NCBI RefSeq assembly: GCF_010093535.1
Contig: NW_022985233.1
Span: 99,060-163,059, forward strand
Reading direction: 5' to 3'
Origin: Lindgomyces ingoldianus
Taxonomy: Eukaryota > Ascomycota > Dothideomycetes > Pleosporales > Lindgomycetaceae
Length of the DNA: 64,000 nt
This document shows, piece after piece, positions 1 through 11,535 of the stretch (position 1 is its first letter; every line of letters begins with the position of its first letter). The translations under genes and the position numbers were made by a program. The notes beneath the pieces were generated by a model. The model was not told the DNA's origin, did not search any database, and saw only the letters and a list, made by a program, of their open reading frames with translations.

Positions 1-2565
1 GTTCATGTCGACGAGCATAGCAGCAGGAGGAGGAGAGGGTCGAGGGTCGGCACCTGAGGTGGGATGGCTTCCACGATACATTGGTCGACAGACCACATGG
101 AGATTTAGGGAATAACACAAGATATAAACTAGGGCACTTTGGAGATTCAGGCACGGCCCCGACCCTGACTGTGATGCAGGCACGGCATCAGCTCGTAGTC
201 AAACTATCGGGCACATGGAGACAGGCGCAGAAAGCAGAAAAGTTGGAAAGGTGGCCAGTGGACTGCAGAAGCACGATTGCGTGCGTCTGTAATGGAATAC
301 CCGCCGTGAGGTCTTGCAGAGGCTGCAAGGTTCTGGAGAAAAAGCCAACGGAACTCGCAGTCCGTGCAGGGCTGACGTCTGACTATCCACTACACCTCCG
401 GCTGCTCCTGGACCACAGCCGAAGCAGCAGGGCATGTAGGGATGGGTGGAGGGAGGGTCTGGGGGGGTACGAGGGCAGGACTCACAGGTGCTAGGCGGGC
501 TGCTTGATGCGGCGAGGACGGCTCACGAGGCGCAGAGGGAACTCTGGGCACACAATGGGAGCTGCTCGCACAGGCAAAGGCGAGGAATAGCAATAAATAT
601 GATAATACCGGGTAGCAAAAGGCACAGAGAATGAGAAGGGGGAGGGCCACGACGGGAATCCGTGCTGCGGCAAAGGAGCAGACGAGGGCTGGCCGGGACA
701 GGGAGTGCTCAGCGCCCGCCGCAGGACGATGTGCCTATCCCAGCTATCCCAGCGTGAAGAGATGACTGGCACAGGCACCGCCAGGAACATGGTCGTGGAG
801 CTGTTGCTGTTTGAGAGCCGAGCGAGAAGGGCTGACAGCTCTTGGGAGCGTCGGCTCGTCTGGCGGCGGTAGGGGCAGCACGGGCGGGTGCGGGCAATAA
901 TTGGGGGCACGTATTGCCTGCTCGCGGTTCCCTTTCATCAACCCGTTGGTAGTCCAGCGCGGCAGAATCAGTGATGAAGAGATGCAGCTGGGCGGCCGCA
1001 GCGTAGCGTGTTTGGCCTCCTGCGCGACGTGCAGGCCGCTGCAGCGACAGGCAGGAATACGGGACTCGTGCGCCTGCTCAGGCATCTGGGCTCAGATGTC
1101 GGCCAGCATCCAACAGCGGCCGTTCGGAGGCTGGCCAACCGCAATCAATCCCGTCGCTGACTGGTGCCGATCATGCAGCGTGGGAGCGACGGTGGGATGC
1201 AGCGAACATGTCCATGTTATTGCGGCAAAATCCCGTGAGAGAATTGCTCCAGCATTTCTCCAGACCGGGCGTCGGGTTCTCCAGCGCCAGCTTGGTGAGC
1301 ATCCAATGAGCTTCACATAGATTGGGTTTCAAAGTGCGCCGACGCTCCAGGACTGCTCGAGCACCCGGCCAGGACTGCGGCGTGGCCTGTCCGCGACAGC
1401 CATCGCACCGTTCGGCCCTCTGCTCCTCTTCCCCTCTCGCTGCACGGCCCGCCGACCATCCCTCGCAGCGCGCTCAGATTCGCTCCGCTGCCCGCTGGAG
1501 CAGCAGCGCGACGCCTCTCTCCGGCGGAACAGGACAGAGGCTGAGCTGTGGCGTGCCCAAGTGCTGCCGGAGAAGAGTGGTGATTCATGAGGGGCGTGCC
1601 GTGTCGGGCTCAGCAGCAGGTGGAGAGCAGATTGCAGTCCCCGCCGTTAAAGCAGCGGCGAATCGGTCGGGACGAGGCCTCGCGGCAGCCGTTTGCGCGC
1701 AGTGACGAACACTCCCCGGCTCATCTCATTCCCACGCTCCCCTGTGTGCTCAACGCCCGCCTCTGGTCTTGCGTGCATGGAGCCATTCTTGGCGTGCTCC
1801 AAAAGCACCCCATGCCCCTCTGTCGGTTTCCCAGCCATGCAGCTCACTACTTTATGCGCATGCTTGGTGATAGCAGGCCTGCTATGGGACGGCGTCCCTC
1901 CACTTACGCCTCGCGTCTCGGGTCCTTCGAGACCTGCTTTCGACATGGCGTACCGTCCCAGAGTTTCGAGGCCAAATGAGCATGCCTACACGAGACTGCT
2001 GTTAGCATCCAATGAAGGCTTCCCGTCCGCCACTGTCACCGCCGGCTCCAGATTCCTTGCAGTAGCGCATCGAAATGCCGTCCATGGCGAAGATTGGGGA
2101 GGTGCGTGCCAGCATCCTTTCGTGTCAGTGTCCACTAACCTCAGAAGCACCTGCGGCCTATTAACTTCAGACCTACTTCTGCAACGCCCATGTCCGAGCG
2201 AGTCCGAAAAGTAGGTTCTATTATCGGCCTTGCACAGCAGCGGCGAGGGCTGCAGTGGAGGGCAAAATTGCGTTTGATGCTGGGGCTGTTTCTGTTCAGT
2301 TTCGAGCTCGCAGGACCCGTGGATGATGTGCGAAGTTTGAAGCTTGAGGTTTGAAGCTTAAAGCTTGTTGCACGTGACAAGCGAATCAATCGGAGGACTT
2401 GATTATGTAACTTACACAGCCACGCTAACGCGTCTCAAAAATTTAGCGCCTCGAGCATGGCTGACCGGCTTCATTCCCCTTCGCTGCTACCACCTGTTGT
2501 TGGCCCATCACCGCCCCAGTTCAGTGCCTAGTTCCTGCTACAGTTCTAACAATTGCTATCAGACA
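1..2565. other. Upstream region without a supported gene
   Basis: This stretch is GC-rich and holds several overlapping open frames of 60-170 codons on both strands. None shows a recognisable domain, signal peptide or consistent codon pattern. An 11-bp unit, GTTTGAAGCTT, occurs twice at 2335-2345 and 2349-2359, and a CACGTG lies at 2371-2376. Both are just upstream of the WW-domain gene. I see nothing else that I can support. Confidence 0.5.
2371..2376. promoter_or_regulatory. CACGTG E-box-like site
   Basis: A palindromic CACGTG lies about 190 bp upstream of the chosen start of the WW-domain gene. In fungi this core is bound by bHLH factors such as Cbf1/Pho4-type proteins. Occupancy is inference. 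The same core precedes other genes in this window. Confidence 0.3.
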
Positions 2566-3387
2566 ATGTCTTCATCCCCCAAGGACACGGCCCGTGCTGT
2601 CGACTCGAATTCCTCCCTGCAGAAGCGACGGCGCAGCAGAAGTGCGACCGACAGTGATGGCCGCAGGCGCAGCCCGCCAGCTCCATCTCCCAAGGAAGCT
2701 GACAGGCGCGACGAAGCTCCAAGTGAAGACGCTCCACCTCTCCCCGACGAGGCTCCGCCAGAGGATGATGGGTGGGAGCCCATCTGGGACGCCAATGCCC
2801 AAGCATATTACTTCTTCAACCGTTTTACTCAGGCCAGTCAATGGGACAACCCACGCGTTCCGGAAGCATCTGCGAACGGCTATGGCGCCGGCACATCCAC
2901 ATCGAGCGGCTTCGGTGCATATGGATCAAGCAGCTCTGGCGCGCCAGGTACTTCATCACCACCGAAACGTCGGCATGGCGGATACAATCCCGCGATACAT
3001 GGTAGCTATGATCCAAATGCCGATTACGCCAAAGAGGCGGAGCGTGAAGAGGAGGAGGAAGAGGCTGCCGCCGCCGCCGCTGTTGCTGCTGCTGCGGCCG
3101 GGCTAGCGAACCCGACTCAGGAGCTCAGTGTTAGTGGTCACTTCAATCGCTTTACCGGTCGCTTTCAGGGTGCCGCGCAAAATCCAGAGCGGCATAACGA
3201 CGAAAACAAGAGCCACCGCCAGCTGAGCGCATTCTTTGATGTCGATGCGGCTGCCAATGCCCATGATGGCCGTAGTCTGAAAGCAGAGCGCCAAAACAAG
3301 AAGCTCTCGAAGCAGGAGGTCAAGGCTTTCCGCGAGAAGCGACGCGAGAAGAAGGAAGAAAAGCGCCGGGCGTGGTTGAGGGACTGA
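2566..3387 (+). CDS. WW-domain protein with Lys/Arg-rich C-terminus
   Basis: This single exon encodes 273 aa. The frame is open back to 2365, but the ATG at 2566 is preferred because the upstream residues look like translated leader and the protein from 2566 starts with a polar N-terminus. There is an RS-rich segment (about 20-45), an acidic/proline stretch (50-68), then a WW domain (about 67-97) with W70, W93 and the final Pro near 96. A Glu run followed by an Ala run comes at about 160-185. The C-terminus is strongly basic and probably helical. WW domains bind Pro-rich ligands, often in splicing or transcription factors. The RS and KR segments suggest a nuclear role, which is inference. It converges with the YAR1-like gene. 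Confidence 0.85.
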   Translation: MSSSPKDTARAVDSNSSLQKRRRSRSATDSDGRRRSPPAPSPKEADRRDEAPSEDAPPLPDEAPPEDDGWEPIWDANAQAYYFFNRFTQASQWDNPRVPEASANGYGAGTSTSSGFGAYGSSSSGAPGTSSPPKRRHGGYNPAIHGSYDPNADYAKEAEREEEEEEAAAAAAVAAAAAGLANPTQELSVSGHFNRFTGRFQGAAQNPERHNDENKSHRQLSAFFDVDAAANAHDGRSLKAERQNKKLSKQEVKAFREKRREKKEEKRRAWLRD

Positions 3388-3880
3388 GTGTCCCCTTGGT
3401 AAGCACGTTGCAAAGTAATTAACATGTAACATTTATATGACGACTAATGCACGACCTACAGGAAGAGGCGTCAAAACTGGCGTATTGTTGAAGCGGGGTT
3501 TCGCAAGACGAGGATCATCGCCAAAGGATCATGTATGCTGTCTTTGATATCCATTTTACAATGTCCGATGGCCTATCAGGAGATCTGCCCGGAGATTTTC
3601 TGCCTGGAGATTTTCTGCCTAGTCCCAATCGACAAGGAGGGTACACTATCTTTCTGTTTCTCCGTGCACGGATATAGAATCTTCGGTGCATCATGTCCTC
3701 TGTCTGCCACGTGGCCATGGGTGCCGTCATCCAGGGTGTCAATTGTTGCTCCTTTAATCTGACGGCTGGCTCATCTGAAGTTCCTTACGGGACAGTAACA
3801 CGAGGAGTGTCAGCAAATATAGCTTAATATCGGTCGTCCCTCTTTCGTTCATCAAGCCTGCGAGCACCCGTCGCTGGTGT
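3388..3880. other. Convergent 3' intergenic region
   Basis: This is the space between the stops of the convergent WW-domain and YAR1-like genes. It contains a 15-bp direct duplication, GGAGATTTTCTGCCT, at 3591-3605 and 3606-3620. No gene is seen. Confidence 0.5.
3591..3620. repeat. Two-copy 15-bp tandem repeat
   Basis: The unit GGAGATTTTCTGCCT is present twice, head to tail and exact. It is followed by AGTC and lies in a convergent 3' intergenic region. It is probably a simple slippage duplication. Confidence 0.8.
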
Positions 3881-4549
3881 TCATCCCTTCCTTTTGCCTT
3901 CTTCGACGCCGGCTGCTCTTTGCTCGTCCGTGCTGTTGGGATTGCTATTGTCCGCCTCGTGTTCCACATCCATGCCGTCGTCCGCATCGGAGTCCCCAGA
4001 AGCAGCTCCCGCTTGTCCAATCGCTTTCTCCAATCCTTCTACGGCCCCAAGCAACCACTCCACCACCTCCTTCTTGTCGTTTATCTCAGCCTCGAACACT
4101 GCATCGTGCCCTACCCTATTGATGATGGTGACGTCGGCCCCCCGTTGAATCAGCAGCTTAACGCTTTCCAGATGCCCGTTAAGCGCCGCCCAGTGGAGAG
4201 CTGTATTCCCCGCATCATTCACCGCATTGATAAGACTGGGTGCAGATGTCGTAACCTTGTCGACGTTGTAAGAAAGTAAAAGCTTGATAACATCTACGAT
4301 CTTCATTTAGCTCTCATTCAGCCACCGCACAGATGATATAACAGTACCTATATGTCCGTTCGCTGCAGCATAATGCAGGGCGCTATTCTTCGAGTACAGA
4401 TCAAGCGCTGCGGCTGCTATTTCAGCTTTCGGCTGCTTTGTCTTGGTGGAGAGTTCCGCAAGGAAGGAGTCAAGCTCCGAGGTCTCATTTACGCGGGCAA
4501 GGTACAGGATGTCGTCAATCGAATCTTCGTCTAATGCAACCTGAGACAT
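3881..4549 (-). CDS. YAR1: YAR1-like ankyrin-repeat ribosome-assembly chaperone
   Basis: Two exons (4549-4348 and 4293-3881) join across a 54-bp intron (donor GTACTG, acceptor CGTAG) to give 204 aa, close to the roughly 200 aa of yeast Yar1. The join reads through the ankyrin repeat, giving a continuous 'NGHIDVIKLLLSYN'. An acidic N-terminal helix is followed by two clear ankyrin repeats ('SALHYAAANGH' and 'TALHWAALNGH'), a partial third, and an acidic Asp/Glu-rich tail. Yar1 in yeast binds newly made Rps3 and keeps it soluble until it enters the 40S subunit. That role is transferred from family knowledge. Any small ankyrin protein could look similar, but size, repeat number and acidic tail fit YAR1. 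Confidence 0.8.
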
Positions 4550-7500
4550 AGTGGGCTTAGGGTCCCTTTGGGGTCCCTTTGCACTTTGGGAGGTGGCTTT
4601 TCGCAAAGGAGAGACCTGCGTAAATTTTTTGGTGGGGGATGAATTACGTAGGTGCAGGCCGACACCGCTAGTCCAGAAGCGGGATACGGCCGGTTTGACC
4701 TCGTGCATCTCCAGACTTCGATGACCCTGCCTTTCAGTCTCCCAAGAGCAATCTACACAAATTGTGCGTCGGAATACTGCAATCGGCCCTACTAACCAAG
4801 TTTCATTCATTCCTTATCATGATCTGATTTCATTCAATTTGTCAGGCATCCTTGTACTTCCCTCAGCAGCGGGCACAGTCCAGCCACCGATACAGCTCAA
4901 TCTACTTCGGCGCTTCCATATACTAGGGTCCCGAATAACAGTCTAAAGCCACTTTCTACGTTAATCATTACTCTTTTGGTGTATTGCTACTCAATTGACA
5001 CTTCTTATCAAAGCTTTGGCTCGCCAACTCACGCCACATTTTCGTACAGCCTTCTAAAAGCTTTCATCAATTCCCCACAGCTACAATCAAAGATCTAACC
5101 CAAAGATTCTCTCACCGCGAGGTTTCCTTCGCCGTGGCATGGACTAGATCTTACGTTATTGCCTCATAAAGCGGATCCCCGCGGCTTTCAGATTGGTTTC
5201 TCACTTCTATCGGATGTAAACAATCAGCCCACTTTGGGCTTTCTTCGGTTCGCCAAACCCAGTCGTAGTCTATATGAGCCGTAATCGCCCGGCCCATGGA
5301 CCTGGTTGCTTCTACGCGATCTCCGATCATGTCTGCTACGGCACAAGTATTGCCTTGCAACTATCAAAGCCGACTTTTCATCGCTCTATCTCGGCAAAGT
5401 CTTTTTGTTTGGACAGATGGTTCCGCCGAGGCCACCTCATATCGCAGCAAGAGTGCCAAGGCCATCTCCATAGGTGATCAAGGTTTGTTGAGGATGTATT
5501 AGGTATGTCGTAAATGGGATCTAGACATGTAAGCAATGTACGACGAGTTCACTCGCCAATTTGGGACAAGGAGGATTCATACCGACCGGATGAAAGCCGA
5601 ACCAAACTTCACCAAAAGCCCAACCGCAGTTACCATACTTGATCCCTCATCTTAAGCCGCGACATCTGACCGAATATCATGCAGGTACGGAGTCGTAGCC
5701 GAGTTGGTTCGGCATTCCTAAAGGTCCCAATGGGCATCTGATGTCTATCTGTCGTTCCTCTTTTCCGAATCCTGAAGCAAGCATCAGGCAACAGTTGATC
5801 TAGCTGCAGCTCAAAATAGCTGAACTACGTGGGGCGATTTATTGCTCGCTCTTTTCCAGATCAGACTCGTTCGAGCTTTCATATATTACCACAGGCCACT
5901 TGTTTCACCCTCAGCTCATTCCTTCTCATTGTATATAATAACTTCCTCAACAATTGTCGCTCGACATATCCTAAATCTTGGCGAGAGGTTGCACGGAAGA
6001 CTCTGCCGAACTCGCCTGTGACAGACTAGACCGAATGTCATATGATTAGTAGGGCCGACATGCACGACATGGCGTGTTAAACCCGAACAAATATCGCCGA
6101 CGCATATCCCGCCCCCCCTGACCTTGCTTTCTGCGCGTTTCCACTGGAGGGACTCTAGCTCAGTGCTTCTTTCTAGATTTAGCACTAGTCACCCATGATG
6201 CTGCTATCCAGCTGGCACAGCGATATTTTATTACTGCACAAGGACGACACGCCATAATGGGTTTGAATCAATTCCGTCAACTATTGATTCTGGCACATAT
6301 TCCAGGTTGGATAGTCGTATCCAAGGTAGGAATTCTACCGGACATCAGCAAGCTCAGCCTCTTCCAGACGGACGCGAACAGTCCACTACAAACAGCCTGA
6401 TGGGAGCAGCATTTCCATCACTCCACTTCACAGGAGCTCCAGCGCCATTCCGTTAACTTTCAATTAGTTTTAGTGAGACTATGACCCTTTCCTTCATCCG
6501 TTTGGACGGGCCCTACTTTACACCCGGTGATCTCCGACCTCACAAGACCCTCAATTTTTTCAGAGTTCTATTACTTACATATTCTCTTCACACATTTTTT
6601 GGCCAATGCTCTCTGATATATGCTGTCTTGGTGGTGTCAGTAGAGCACTGTATACAATTCATCTCCGGAGTAGCTTCCTACTTCTTGTCTAACTTTCTTA
6701 GAATATCGCAATTGCCCAAATGCGCACAAACTACTCTCCAGTCTCCTTCCTGTCGACCGATTATAACTCTAAAACATATAGTCTACTAGCCAGTGGAGTG
6801 GCGTTAGCTCCATCCTGGCTCTTCCGTTTTAAGTCGTGTGCCGAAAAGTTGCATCGCCGATAGAAGCCCATAGCCGATCAACCATGGTATGTATTCGAAA
6901 GGGTTGTGTTGGTAAATAACTCTCCCTAAACGGTTCCGAAATGCGAGTGACATGTTTATTTGTACTAGTACTGTACTTACCGTCTACTTACCTCTTGTTC
7001 TACAATTAATGGGCAATTAAAAATCGTTTCTATAACGTCGAGTCTTCTCTTTGATAATTTCCTACATCCTTAATGCATATATCATAACCTGAGAACAGTA
7101 TTATGCTCTTTTAAGTGTTTAGAAATGAATTACTGTTTTAACTGACTCTTTCACCTGTTTTCTCAAAAGGGGTTCTCTAGCACCTGCTTTACCTTGCTAC
7201 ACGCTTGGAAGGCTGCAAGAGATTCCAACGTGTTCCAGATCTACGCGTAGCTGGCATAGGCTTTGCGGTTTACCTTACGACCTGTTACCAAGCCAAAAGG
7301 TTAAGTGAACGGGAGCTAGAAATTTGGTTTCGCTATGCTGTGCACGTTGGATTTGAGCTTATATGTTGCATAGGTAAGAAACAACTTGATGAGTGCGTTG
7401 AAGCCTAGACAGATTGGTTTGGCATAGGTATCTTAAATGCGACTAGCTGTGATGAGCAAGAACGAAATGTCCCATACTTCAAGATGTTTCATAAGGATGG

Positions 7501-7828
7501 ATGGACTTTATTCTAAACAGGGGGAGATATTGTTACTTATTGTGTTACTTATGTATCTGACGAATCAAAAAGATCTATTGTAAGATAGCAAACTCTTTTT
7601 TCTTGACCCACTCCTTGGTTCGAGCAATGGCTTCGTATACCCAACCCCTGGTAATATTCTATTGTAGATGCTGTCACAATATGCTGTGTCGTTCACGCCT
7701 TAACATCCCCCTAAATCCCAATCCCATTCTAGGAGTTCATTACCACTATCACCATACCCAAACCAAGCAATCGTACACATATCCATTCCCTAACTATATC
7801 AACCACCCCTTCATCTCATACATCACTC
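4550..7828. other. Gene-poor, AT-richer intergenic region
   Basis: About 3.3 kb with no frame longer than roughly 100 codons and no recognisable domain. Base composition falls below that of the flanking genes, especially at 6900-7150 and 7500-7600. A tRNA A-box-like string near 5697 lacks a matching B-box and cloverleaf. This may be degraded repeat sequence, but I cannot identify an element or its ends. Confidence 0.4.
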
Positions 7829-9460
7829 TCACTCATACCTCAACACCCACCTCACACCTTCCATCCCTTGCCTCCTCTTCACCCTAACATGAAGCTGCCT
7901 AGTAGGCTTCAACGTCCCGACCGGAATCGCCTTCGCATCAACTGGCGGATCAAACGCCACCCTCTCCTGTCCCTCGGGCGGCTCGAAATCAAATGCCATA
8001 GCCATAACAGCTGCTAGCGATGCAATCTCCATTTGCGCGAAATAGCGTCCGGGGCAGAGATGCAAGCCGCCGCCAAACGCGCGGAAGGCTGCAGGATTGA
8101 CGGCGTCGTCTTTGGAACTAGAGCTGGGGTTGGGAATGGCGCCGGAGGGCGATGACCTCGTGCCAGAGGGCGTGTGGAGGAAGCGGTGGGGGTTGAAGGA
8201 AGTAGCGTCGGGACCCCAGGTTGAAGTGGAGGTGTGAAGGACGCCGCCTGCAATTTGTACGACGGAGCCGGCGCGGAGTAGGTATGTGTCCGCGATGATG
8301 GTGTCGGCGGTTACGAAGCGGGGGGTTAGCATTGGAGAAGTCATGCGGAGGGTTTCTCGCATGACGGAATTAAGGAGGGGGCAGGAGTTTTTGAGACAGG
8401 TGTAGGATATCGTGTCTGGGGATACGAGGGCGTTGGATTCGACTTCCTGTCTGATTTCAGCAAGAAGGTCCGGCCGGCTGAAGATATTGTTGAGAACCCA
8501 GAAGGTGGTGATGCTGGCGTTGGAGTTGAATCCGAACGCTATGCCCATTTCCAGCCGCGCCTTTTCCGACGTGGAAATTCCGAAGGTGTCGTGCAGTTTG
8601 TTGCGCTCTTGGAGGAGGCAGTAAGCTTGATTTATCCGCCCCTTTTCGATGTAGTCGACGAAGCCCGCAACGCAGTTCTCCAGACCTTGATATGCTTCTC
8701 GACAGGTGAGGTTTGGCAGAAGGCCGAGCAGGAAGGTCGGCATTCCAGCATCCCATTTCCAGAAGTCCTCGATCAATTGCGGATTCAGAGCAAATGGATT
8801 CTCTGGCCCATAGAAAGTCTTCATAGCTGAAGCCGTCACTGTTCGCGTTACCCACCTGAACAACTCAATTGTCGATCCATCAGAGATAGCATTCACAGCA
8901 TCGCTGAACAGATGCAATTGCACGGCACTGATGCCGCCAATTCTGCCTGCATTCAACGGCGGATTGATGATTTCATGTGACGTGTCCAACATGGGTTTCC
9001 GGTTTTCTAGCTTCGCTTTCGCGTCCCTGATGATCTCCTTTGTGGCGTTGCTTGCCCCAACCATGCGGGGCGTCATTTCGACAACGATGGGGTCGAAGCT
9101 GAGGGTTGCGGGCGAGCGCATGATGTGCTGAGCCATGCTGGGAGAGAGGACAACATAGGTGCGACTGTTGAGTATGGGGAGTGTGACAATTGGGCTCTTG
9201 GTTTGCGCACTAGGCATTATGGTGAGTCGCGGCTACTACTTCTAGGCATTTGGTATGAAGGTGTGATCAACTTACCTGATCTTTTCAAAGTAGCTCGCGC
9301 CATCGCGCATTAAGCCAATGATATGTCCAATGAGGGGTATCTTGGGCTGGATGACAGGAGGTTCTCGCGGATCAAGCTTCACACGAAAGAAATTGACGAG
9401 GAAGGCAGCAGAGAGTAAACCCAGCACGAGAGCCGCTACAATTGCCTCCGCCGTCGCCAT
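7829..9460 (-). CDS. Cytochrome P450 monooxygenase (CYP7/8-like)
   Basis: Two exons (9460-9276 and 9209-7829) joined over a 66-bp intron (GTAAGT...CCTAG) give 521 aa, the usual P450 length. The N-terminus has a single membrane anchor (about 5-24) and a Pro-rich hinge, so it is probably an ER protein. The heme loop 'FGGGLHLCPGRYFA' has the axial Cys at about 447. The K-helix ETLR is at about 347-350. The I-helix reads 'FGFNSNASITTFW', with Asn where most P450s carry an acidic residue before Thr. This resembles CYP7/CYP8-type enzymes (sterol 7-alpha hydroxylase or prostacyclin synthase fold). The substrate cannot be told from sequence. No biosynthetic cluster surrounds it. It is divergent from the AIM6-like gene, with 567 bp between the starts. 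Confidence 0.88.
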
Positions 9461-10027
9461 GGTAGTAGATGCTGTTGTGACACAGACTGTTTACAACATG
9501 CCGACAGGGACGATCGCCTTTAAACCTTGGGAGAGGCTGGTCGCTTCGACGCTTAGTCGTGATTGGAATTGGCATGGTGTTGGTGCGGCAAGCCGCTATC
9601 AACGCTAAGTGGCTCTATCCCACTCCACTTCTCAAGAAAAATGAATAACAAAAACCACAGATCCTTCTAAACGAGCCGGCACGTGCAAGGCAAGACAGAA
9701 ACCCGAGCCATTGCGCGGAGGAGGTTGTGGTGTTGATACCGGGGCCACTTTCGTTTGCGTAACCCCCCGGATTCCCGGCTGTGAAATCAAGCTTCGATGT
9801 CAAGGGGCGTGCCATCGATGATTGGTCCGGGTGGCACCTGGTTGGATCCCGTTCCTGACTGCATTTCTTCATCTCCACCTGCACCCAAGACGGTATATAA
9901 AGACCTTCAATGCCATCAGTGTCTCAGCCAACTGGACATCTATGACCATACAACTATTCGTTCTCCTCGTCGTTCACTATAGCCACTATCCGCCTCCATC
10001 CGACCCTCTTCCCGCATTCCTCACGCC
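9461..10027. promoter_or_regulatory. Divergent promoter region, P450 / AIM6-like
   Basis: A 567-bp interval separates the two start codons. A CT-rich tract and a 'GGTATATAA' TATA-like box at about 9892-9900 lie 130 bp before the AIM6-like start. No coding sequence is supported here. Confidence 0.4.
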
Positions 10028-11237
10028 ATGCACCTTGTATTAACGCTCTCTTTCATACTGTCCGGGTCAGGAACAATAGCGTCTTCAATCCCAGATGTTT
10101 CCGGCACGCTGCAAAACATTTTAAAGAACACAGACAACTCTAACAAATACACGTATCCCACCGATCTCACGCGCGGAATTATTCCAGTATGACTATGTCA
10201 GTCATGCGCTGAACTGCTGAAAACTCATTAAGAGCTAGAAACCATTTCACAGTCATAATGACTATTGGAGAGATGTCCCCTTCTATTCGGGACTGAGCTA
10301 TGGCGCTATAAGCACGGAGGCGGATGTTTGGTTGATTAATGGGACGCTATATGTATGTTGGGGGTTTGACAACTGTTGCCAAAATATGCCAACTTTTCCC
10401 TTGTATCATCGAAACCGAATCGTTTTTGTTGACTATACTATTTCCTTCTCATTAGATTTTGTCTCGCACCCATCATTAAGTTCTCTTCTCTGTGCTTTTT
10501 TACAAATGTCCAATTTCCTGATCCGGCCCCATCCGCCGCCTTTCACATTCCCTGACAACCTCCAGGTCGGTCACGAACTCGGCGCCCTAACCACAGAGCG
10601 CACCCTCGAATCCCTTTATATCAACCCAATCCTAGACACGCTCCACCGACAAAACCCAGTCACTAAATTTTCGCCCTCTCCAACCCGGAACGGTGTATTC
10701 GATGCCGACAGTGGACAAACCCTTTACCTCTTCATCGACCTCAAAACCTCCGGCTCCGAAACCTGGCCCGCAGTCCTTAAAGCCCTCGCCCCTTTAAGCT
10801 CCGCAAACTACCTTTCAACCTACGATGGCACAGCCTTCAAACCCGGACCCGTCACCATTATCGGAACAGGCAACACCCCGCTCTCCGCCATCCAATCTGC
10901 CATCCCTCGCTCCGCATTCTACGACGCTCCACTCCCTCTTCTCTCCTCCACATTCTCTAATATCACAGCTTTCGACTCCCCAATCGCAAGCACCGACTTC
11001 GCTGTCCAGTTCGGGAAAGTCGTAAACCAAGAGTTCAACGCTACCCAACTCGACGTCCTGCGCTCGCAAGTCAAAACCGCGCACGATAAGGGAATCAAGG
11101 TGCGGTATTGGGATCAACCGGGGTGGCCGGTGGGGACGCGAAATGCGGTTTGGAGGACGTTGATTGATGAGGGGGTTGATATTTTGAATGTGGATGATTT
11201 GAAAGGATGTGCGGAGTTTTGGGAAGCGAGGGGTTGA
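10028..11237 (+). CDS. AIM6-like protein, PLC-like phosphodiesterase fold
   Basis: Three exons (10028-10186, 10239-10352, 10566-11237), all phase 0, encode 314 aa. Introns are 52 bp (GTATGA...GCTAG) and 213 bp (GTATGT...TCCAG). The first about 20 residues form a signal peptide. Exon 2 carries 'PFHSHNDYWRDVPFY' and 'STEADVWL', and exon 3 continues 'VGHELGALT' and 'SLYINPIL'. Together these are the pattern of yeast Aim6 and related GDPD/PLC-like TIM barrels, with the HSHND His as candidate catalytic residue. Late motifs 'RYWDQPGWP' and 'VDILNVDDL' fit the barrel's end. The enzyme activity of this family is not established. The 213-bp intron is itself open in frame. Confidence 0.8.
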
Positions 11238-11535
11238 CTAGCTAGTGAGGGTGATGGTGATGCTTCGCCCTCCACCGTTCTAGGGCATTTGTTGGGGAGT
11301 TTTGGACACTGCGTGAATACTGATTTTGGCATTTTGGGTTCGGAATCTGGGACGAGTATGAGTGTTTTTCAAAGTGTGGAATTTGGATCTTGGCAATGGA
11401 ATGGTTGGAGATGAGTTTTGAGGAATGTGAATAACGGACCATAAAACATACTATACTATATATGCTATACAAATCTCCCCAGCATAATGTACACTAAACA
11501 TACACAACAAAAACCAATACATCAATATCTTCACC

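Noticed and set aside
81..2214. Several long open frames in the GC-rich left end (for example 901-1320 and 1693-2214, plus)
   Set aside because: They overlap each other on both strands, have no domain, signal peptide or splice-consistent extension, and are expected by chance in stop-poor GC-rich sequence.
5690..5770. tRNA-like string (GTAGCCGAGTTGGTTC)
   Set aside because: It resembles an A-box, but no B-box, anticodon stem or acceptor pairing could be built.
7829..11237. P450 plus AIM6-like gene as a biosynthetic cluster
   Set aside because: No backbone enzyme, transporter or regulator lies nearby, and the flanking genes are housekeeping.
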